Below are positions 58,871 to 64,000 of a stretch of 64,000 nt of DNA, one piece after another. The translations under genes were made by a program, and so were the position numbers. The stretch's first letter is position 1. The number at the start of each line of letters is the position of its first letter. Source of the DNA: Platynereis dumerilii (Eukaryota; Annelida; Polychaeta; Phyllodocida; Nereididae); NCBI GenBank assembly GCA_026936325.1, contig JAPTHN010000024.1, positions 1,550,001 to 1,614,000 of the forward strand, given 5' to 3'. The notes under the pieces are model-generated. The model made no database searches. It had not been told where the DNA came from and saw only the letters and a list, made by a program, of their open reading frames with translations.

Positions 58871-59416
58871 TAAGCAACCACTGCTCTTAAAGGGCAGCAC
58901 CTGTGCATATCAGTCATATCTATCTGACAATCTATCTATATCTATCTATCTGTCTGTATATATCTATATCTATCCGAATAGTTTTTAGCAGCACAGGACA
59001 AATCATCAGCTGGATTCATGGTATGCGAACTTAAAACACAACACCACCTCCATTTTGAACCTCTGGGTTCTTGTTCTCCTTTTTTTAGGGCTCGCCAATA
59101 GGGATTTACATTATAAACTTCAAGTGAAATGTGCCACCTCTAAATATTAATAGAATGAGCTGAAATTTTACACACATACTCCCATATACCAACCTCACCT
59201 GCAAAAAAAAGTCAGGTTTGATCCGCCTAAGATTTCCAAAATGTGGGGCGCCAGTCCCACCCTAGTGCCGGGTCACCTGGGCCTATGTTGGACGGCTGTT
59301 TCAATCAACCTTTGCCTCATTGCCGCGTCCGCCTCGTGCCCTAATTAGCCTACCAAGTGCATAAATACAGGAACGTAAAGCCCCAATCATCCATCAGTTA
59401 ATCCCAGTCTTTACAG

Positions 59417-59985
59417 TTATTGGTCTTGAGAATGAGTTTGTTGACAGTCTGTCTGGTCAACCACTTGTCAGCAGGGTTAACATTCTCTCAGTTACTTTTA
59501 ATTTATTTTTTCTTTTGGAAAAATAATTGGTTTTTAGTTGTCGTCAGTGATTAAATTGTTTGCCTGACTTAGTCCACAGTGTCGCTGTTTGGTTAACCTT
59601 ACAGTAAATGTCAGTAATTGTCTGTTATTCAAATTTGTATAAGACCAGCTTTTAGTCTTGGATTTGAACTAAGAATTAGCAGTGTGGGACCTTGGTAAAT
59701 TTTTTTTAACCACAACCAATGTAAAGGCATTGATTCTGGATATCTGAATGCTCCTAAATTAGTGAAATTACATGTGAAAACCTAAACAATTTTTTTTTTC
59801 AAAAGTATGCGTCTACAGGTTTCTTTACCATGCTGATATTTGTTCGATGATTAATTACTGCTAAACTTTTTGTTATCAAATTGGCTCATTTATAACAGCC
59901 AGGTGAAGTCTGTGAGAGCAGAGAAAAATATGAGAAACATTTTCTGATATGAGAATAATTGTCTGGTACTTGGATGTAGTCAAAA
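59417..59985. other. Intron 4 stretch, no feature
   Basis: Unique AT-rich sequence after the split SINE. Nothing recognised. Confidence 0.5.
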
Positions 59986-59989
59986 TACG

Positions 59990-60095
59990 ATAATCAACTG
60001 TCTGATTTTGATGCGGTATCCGGCAAATACTCAGCCAAATAGTGCTAGCCGGATAATCCAGTATCCGGCCGTTTTCACTGTCCAGCATCTCTCTT
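59990..60095. mobile_element. Fragment of the hAT-like 'tatccgg' family
   Basis: 'gcggtatccggcaaatac', 'ccggataatccagtatccgg' and 'gttttcactgtccagcatct' match the sub-terminal and terminal zone of 39458-40576 and 46528-46965. Only one end is present. It stops about 100 bp before exon 5. Confidence 0.65.
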
Positions 60096-60194
60096 TTGCA
60101 GCTAGCTCAGCAGCTATGCAGGACTATGGACATTATCATTGTACGTGATATCTTTGTAATCTTTAATCATGTTAATTTTGACCTTTCTTTGCAG

Positions 60195-60335
60195 GGGCTG
60201 GCAGTGGTCTCGTTCCGATGTTCCTCACCGAGATAGCACCGGTGAATATCCGGGGGGCTATGGGGGTGCTTCATCAATTTGCATTAACGTGTGGGATCCT
60301 CGTCTCCCAGGCCATCGGTCTCCGCCAAGGTTTAG
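60195..60335 (+). CDS. GLUT-family sugar transporter, exon 5 (TM4-TM5)
   Basis: Completes the Gly codon and encodes AGSGLVPMFLTEIAPVNIRG, then AMGVLHQFALTCGILVSQAIG and LRQGLG, ending after one base (phase 1) at donor GTAAG. PMFLTEIAPVNIRGAMG is the GLUT signature P-M-Y-L-x-E-(I/L)-x-P-x-x-(I/L)-R-G-A-x-G. The Glu and Arg are conformational-lock residues between TM4 and TM5, and all are intact. The following helix is TM5, with the conserved GQ replaced by SQ in 'ILVSQAIGL' (GLUT5 has ILVAQIFGL). Confidence 0.95.
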
Positions 60336-60504
60336 GTAAGGTAACTTAGTAAATTTAACCATCTTGTCAATCTTACAACTTGTTATAGATAGATTTTTTC
60401 TGGGCCATGTTCTGATGTTTCCAAAAGAGGTATTCTAAACTGGAGGCTAGGGGTCGGGTTACATAGTGGCGCAAAGAGTCAAGATATTTTGAGGTTATGC
60501 ATCA

Positions 60505-60675
60505 CCTGCCAATCGCTGGATCCAGGGTTCGAATCCAGCTCTTGCCGGGTAACCTAGGCCTATGATGGATGGCTGTTTCAATCATCCTGCGTCTCATTGC
60601 TGTGTCCTCCTCCTGTCCTAATAAGCTTATCATGTGCATGAAACACAGGATTGAGGATGTAAATCTCCAATCAAT
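60505..60675 (+). mobile_element. SINE-A copy 10, head disrupted
   Basis: From 'cctgccaatcgctgga' with B box GGTTCGAATCC onward the body is standard. The A-box part is replaced by unrelated sequence ('gggtcgggttacatagtggc' may be its remnant at about 60450). It starts about 170 bp after exon 5. Confidence 0.8.
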
Positions 60676-61799
60676 TATAAGTCCGTACTTCTTGGGAGCT
60701 TGCAGAATAGAAAGATTTAATTCTGGCGAAAAACTAAGTTTTAAAGTGAGAATCATTGTCTTTTAGAGACTCCCTGAACTGCACATGCTACTATACAGCT
60801 ATACATTGCTACAGGGAGGAGCACCAAATCTATAAACATACTACCTACCTGTAGAGACTGTATTTACCACAGGTGAATATTTGCAAAGCTATTCATAAAA
60901 AATTCGCTCTTTAAACAACTGGGAGAACTGATCGATTGGAGAGGTCTCATGTGTCTGCTTGAACTCCTGCAACATTCTTAGAAGTTCACGGCTTTGAAAT
61001 ATATATTGTCTCCGCGCTTCGCATATATAGGAATAATACAGGTGCTTTAGAATTTTTAGTATCGTAAGTATCGAACGTACATTGGGTGACAGATGTAGAG
61101 TGTGCCAAGTTGAGCTCAATAAATTTTAGCATGATGAGAGTTTAAAGAGTTCAGACAAAGGAGTCAAAAATGTCAATCGGTTCAATAGGTATTTCAGTAC
61201 ATTTTCAGTACATTTAAATAGGAGGTATAACATGTATAAGCAACATGCAGAAAGCCTTGATTGTACATTGTAATGGCCTATAGTCTCACTCATTGGCGTA
61301 CCGTAGGGGGGGGGGAGCTGCAGACCCCCCCCAAAAAAAAATTTGGGAACACTCAAAATTGGCAAGGGGCTAAAGATTTGGGCAGATGATCAAATTTACA
61401 TAATTGAAAATCAATGGTTCTTAAGCTGTCGAGATGTGATTCAAATTGTATGAAAGTGGTTTGTGAAGTCGGGCTAATGTCAATCGCCCTTCGAAAGAAA
61501 AAACCGAACGTGGTACATACGCCTTTGGTCTGACTGTCTGGCAATACATTGTAAATCTGTTGAAACTGGTAGTTTGTAGAGGATCTTAATTGCGGATCTA
61601 AATTGTGGATCTATTCGATCTAAATTGAAGGCCTCCTCGCTAGCCAATCAGTAGGTTCATTTCCATAAAGTTCAATTATTGTACTTCATGGTATCAAGAT
61701 AAAGGGACGAAATGCTCCATGTGCTAAATTTGGAAGTGTTAGTTATTGTTCGACCCCCCACCACTGGTATGGAACACTGATTAGTAGTAGTTAAAAGAG
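60676..61799. other. Intron 5 stretch, no feature
   Basis: Unique sequence with a G-run at 61305 followed closely by C and A runs. No gene recognised. Confidence 0.5.
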
Positions 61800-62127
61800 G
61801 TGCTGTGTGGAGCGGTGTCCTAGTGCTCGTCTGCCATATGTGCTGAGATGTTGCACGTTTGAGTCCCGGGCTCCCAGCCATTGCACGGTGGAACAGAGCA
61901 TGTCCTCCCCTACTCTTTGCTTCACTCCACCCAGGTGTAAACATGTAAATGGGTATGTGGCTGAAGCATAGACTGTGATGGTTATCATGGAGGGACATTC
62001 ACAGATGTCTTAAAGGGGTCACCCATCTTGGAGTTTTTTTTTTGTCTTTTTTATCTTCATATGTATGTTAATATTTTGCTCTGAGAGAAAATAAAAAATC
62101 TGAAATCTGAATCTGAAATCTGACATT
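61800..62127 (+). mobile_element. SINE-like element with TCTGAA-type tail
   Basis: 'agcggtgtcctagtgctcgt' and 'cacgtttgagtcccgggctc' resemble tRNA A and B boxes. The body ends 'gagagaaaataaaaaatctg' followed by repeated 'aaatctgaatctg', a LINE-style short-repeat tail. No TSD found. Confidence 0.55.
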
Positions 62128-62873
62128 CAATAATACAAAAGTATTACATAAACCAATAAATATTCACACAGTCCTGTTTGAGCCATTTTGATTAAAATCG
62201 GCAGTCAATATTATGTCTTTAAATTGAGCGACTTGGTTTTCACAAAATGTCGCATTTATCTGACTCAGCATGGTCAATGCTTGGAGATTGTTTTGGTTTA
62301 ATGTCCAGCGTTTATCTTGATAACACTATCAACACTATAGACAAGGACCGTTAAGGAGAGATTATCAGCTCCTGAAGAGACCTTAGTCGTCAGGTTATGC
62401 TTCCCACTTGCCACCACTTCATCATAACATGCTTCTGTTTGTCAACTAGTAGCTCCCTATTAATGGCCAGGCTATTATCAACAGTCGATGACTGGATAAC
62501 ATAGAATCCATTTGTGATAGACTGATAGTTTTCATTCATGGTTGACCATGTTGACATTGATTGAAACAAATATTGTTTATCAGTTGTATTTTTTCATTAA
62601 TGAATAATTCTAACTATGCAGTTTAAATAAAACATCAACTTGTCTTTATTCTCAATGATTATTGTATGTTGCAAGAAACTAATGATCAAATAAATAGTTA
62701 AAATAGAAATAGATTAAAAACCTTGCAACTCGCTACTCCTGAGTCCTGACTCAACAAAGCTCTCTGTGATTCTGATGTCTCATTCAATCTGTTTGTTTCA
62801 CATGAATATTTGGAATATTGTCAAGCCAGGCCCATCAGTTTAGAGTCATGAGAAGATTTTCTGTCTTATCAGC
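62128..62873. other. Intron 5 stretch, no feature
   Basis: Unique AT-rich sequence, nothing recognised. Confidence 0.5.
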
Positions 62874-63085
62874 AGGGGGAGGGTTGGTGTAGTGGTAGTG
62901 TGCTCGGCCGCCAATCGCTGGGTCCAGGGTTAAAATCCTGCTCTTGCCTGTTCACCTGGGCCTTGTGTTGGACGGGAGTTTCAATCATCCTTCGCCTTAT
63001 TGCCGTTTCGTTCTTCTGTCCTAACTAGCCTGCCAAGTGTTTAAATACAGGGCGTAAAACCTCAATCATATCCATCCATCCATCC
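62874..63085 (+). mobile_element. SINE-A copy 11
   Basis: Full-length: 'gggggagggttggtgtagtg', 'gccaatcgctgggtccaggg', B box degraded to GGTTAAAATCC, body, and a (CATC)n tail. Confidence 0.9.
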
Positions 63086-63433
63086 CTGACAGTGACACAG
63101 ACACAGTGACAGCCATTGTTCTCTTGACTCCCGATTCTCAGCAGAAATATATATATGCCTGTAGTTGCCCGGAACCAACGTAATAATTACTAGTTTTCTA
63201 TGTTCTAAGGTCACACATAATTGATTTTTAGCTTCGCGGACTCGCCGACACAATAGATTTTCTGCCGATAGATAAAAATTATTATTTTTTGACATAAATT
63301 TTTTCACCTTTTTGTTTTTGTCCTAACGACCGACCCAAGAAAAAGTGCCTTGTGAAGATCTGAGAAGCTAAAGATCAATTATGTGTTGCCTAATCTGACA
63401 ACAACCTTTTTCTTTTCTTTCCCTTTCAAACAG

Positions 63434-63759
63434 GTCAGGAAGGCCTATGGCCTATTCTCCTCGCCATGACGGCTCTTCCTTGTATAGTCTCTTGTTTTGT
63501 GCTGCCGTGGTATCCAGACTCTCCTCGCCATTTACTCGTCAATTGTGGGGACGAGGAAGGTGCGGAAAAAGCTCTTCAAATATTCCGTGGGAAAAACGAC
63601 GTATCTCTTGATATCAATGAGATGAGGCGGGAATATGAACAGCAAAAATTAGAACCAAAATGGTCGTTTAAAGAACTCTTATCGAGCAAACAACTTCGCT
63701 TGCCGTTAATCATCGTCTGCAGTTTAGCTACATGTCAGCAATTGTCCGGAATTAATGTT
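63434..63759 (+). CDS. GLUT-family sugar transporter, exon 6 (TM6, cytoplasmic loop, TM7 start)
   Basis: Completes the Gly codon and encodes QEGLWPILLAMTALPCIVSC (TM6), then PWYPDSPRHLLVN, the intracellular helical domain (EEGAEKALQIFRG, EMRREYEQQK) and RLPLIIVCSLATCQQLSGIN(V). It ends in phase 0 at donor GTAAGT. PDSPR is the P-E/D-S-P-R signature at the end of TM6 (PDSPR as in GLUT9), and QQLSGIN is the sugar-contacting motif of TM7. The second half of the transporter (rest of TM7 to TM12) lies beyond the right edge. All landmark residues are intact, so the gene appears functional as far as visible. Confidence 0.95.
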
Positions 63760-64000
63760 GTAAGTATTCTGTACTTAATTATGTTCTAAAAACGAGGAGT
63801 CTAATAATCAGGCAAGGCTGCTGTCTGCAGTATTAGGTTACTTGGAAGGCCACTTGGAAATGAAGTAGTTCGACTCCTGCTCTGCATTTAGCATTTATGG
63901 AATTTGTCGATGTAACTATTTATTTTCAGGTGAATCACATGTCTCATTCTAAGGCAACAAGTCACGTTATGAAGATCCAGATTTATCAAGTGCATTCAAA
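63760..64000. other. Start of intron 6
   Basis: Begins GTAAGTATTC. Unique sequence to the window edge, with no further exon. Confidence 0.7.

Larger units (their letters stand above)
52997..59264. mobile_element. hAT-type element, 6.27 kb, with about 170-bp TIRs and 8-bp TSD
   Basis: Ends read TAGGGTGGGACTGG and its exact inverse. The inverted arms are alignable to about 53165 and 59085, differing mainly by small indels near the tips. GTGCCGGG is duplicated exactly at 52989-52996 and 59265-59272. TAGGG tips and an 8-bp duplication indicate hAT. No transposase frame is present; the inside is filled by hairpins, a GATA tract split by another element, MITE G copies and SINE pieces. Confidence 0.8.
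52924..59406 (+). mobile_element. SINE-A copy 8, split by a 6.27-kb hAT-type insertion
   Basis: The head is 52924-52996 and the tail 59273-59406. The SINE's own 10-bp TSD (GTCTTTACAG) survives at 52914-52923 and 59407-59416, about 6.5 kb apart. This shows that the two parts were one insertion. Confidence 0.85.

Noticed and set aside
40585-63085. tRNA genes, suggested by A and B boxes
   Set aside because: No acceptor-stem pairing or anticodon arm could be built. The boxes belong to SINE heads with shared bodies, tails and TSDs.
1-64000. Retrovirus-like or Polinton-type element
   Set aside because: No long terminal repeats, gag/pol-type frames or capsid-like frames were seen. The only reverse transcriptase is of LINE type.

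Overview
This is animal genomic DNA: a large, AT-rich, intron-dominated window with about 1 kb of clear host coding sequence, many tRNA-derived SINEs, cut-and-paste DNA transposons and very long tandem arrays. The one host gene recognised is a sugar transporter of the SLC2A (GLUT) family on the + strand. The repeat content (tRNA SINEs with TSDs, hAT, Tc1/mariner and Transib-like elements, poly-G tracts, GATA microsatellites) would suit a marine invertebrate, possibly an echinoderm or another non-vertebrate deuterostome. The species cannot be fixed from the sequence alone.

The GLUT gene: five exons are clear at 35240-35341, 42519-42679, 45072-45196, 60195-60335 and 63434-63759. They join in frame (junction phases 0, 2, 1, 1) with GT/AG borders at every complete intron. 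They encode TM1 to the start of TM7, with the GLUT signatures GR(K), PMFLTEIAP..RGAMG, PDSPR and QQLSGIN. A 10-codon first exon is proposed at 3103-3132 (MGKPDEDQLK, strong start context, GT donor, phase 0). If it is right, intron 1 is 32.1 kb, the window holds the first 295 residues of a protein usually near 500 long, and the gene continues past the right edge. Length and wording of the TM1 region look most like class II GLUTs (GLUT5/7/9/11).

Layout. 1-3102: 5' flank with a small minisatellite and a SINE. 3133-35239 (proposed intron 1): two polypyrimidine blocks, a 1.1-kb TA-flanked long-TIR element, repeated SINE-like modules, a 22-bp minisatellite (14436-15080), a 98-bp satellite (16030-20970), a quiet stretch (20971-24150), then an 11-kb satellite of 47/48-bp units (24150-35112) with 2.76-kb higher-order duplications that stops about 130 bp before the exon. 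35342-42518: a 2.6-kb Transib-like non-autonomous element, a 1.1-kb hAT-like element, and SINEs, one split by a Tc1/mariner-like MITE. 42680-45071: a 5'-truncated LINE and a SINE sitting on the edge of the branch-point region. 45197-60194: SINEs, MITEs, an octamer-rich minisatellite and a 6.27-kb hAT-type insertion that splits a SINE and itself carries younger insertions. 60336-63433: SINEs.

No second host gene, intact tRNA gene, retrovirus-like element, CRISPR array or toxin gene could be supported. The most interesting material is structural: nested insertions dated by intact target-site duplications, a Transib-like element whose tips read like a RAG heptamer, satellites whose edges keep an older unit type, and a minisatellite that seems to have grown out of a SINE's B-box region.
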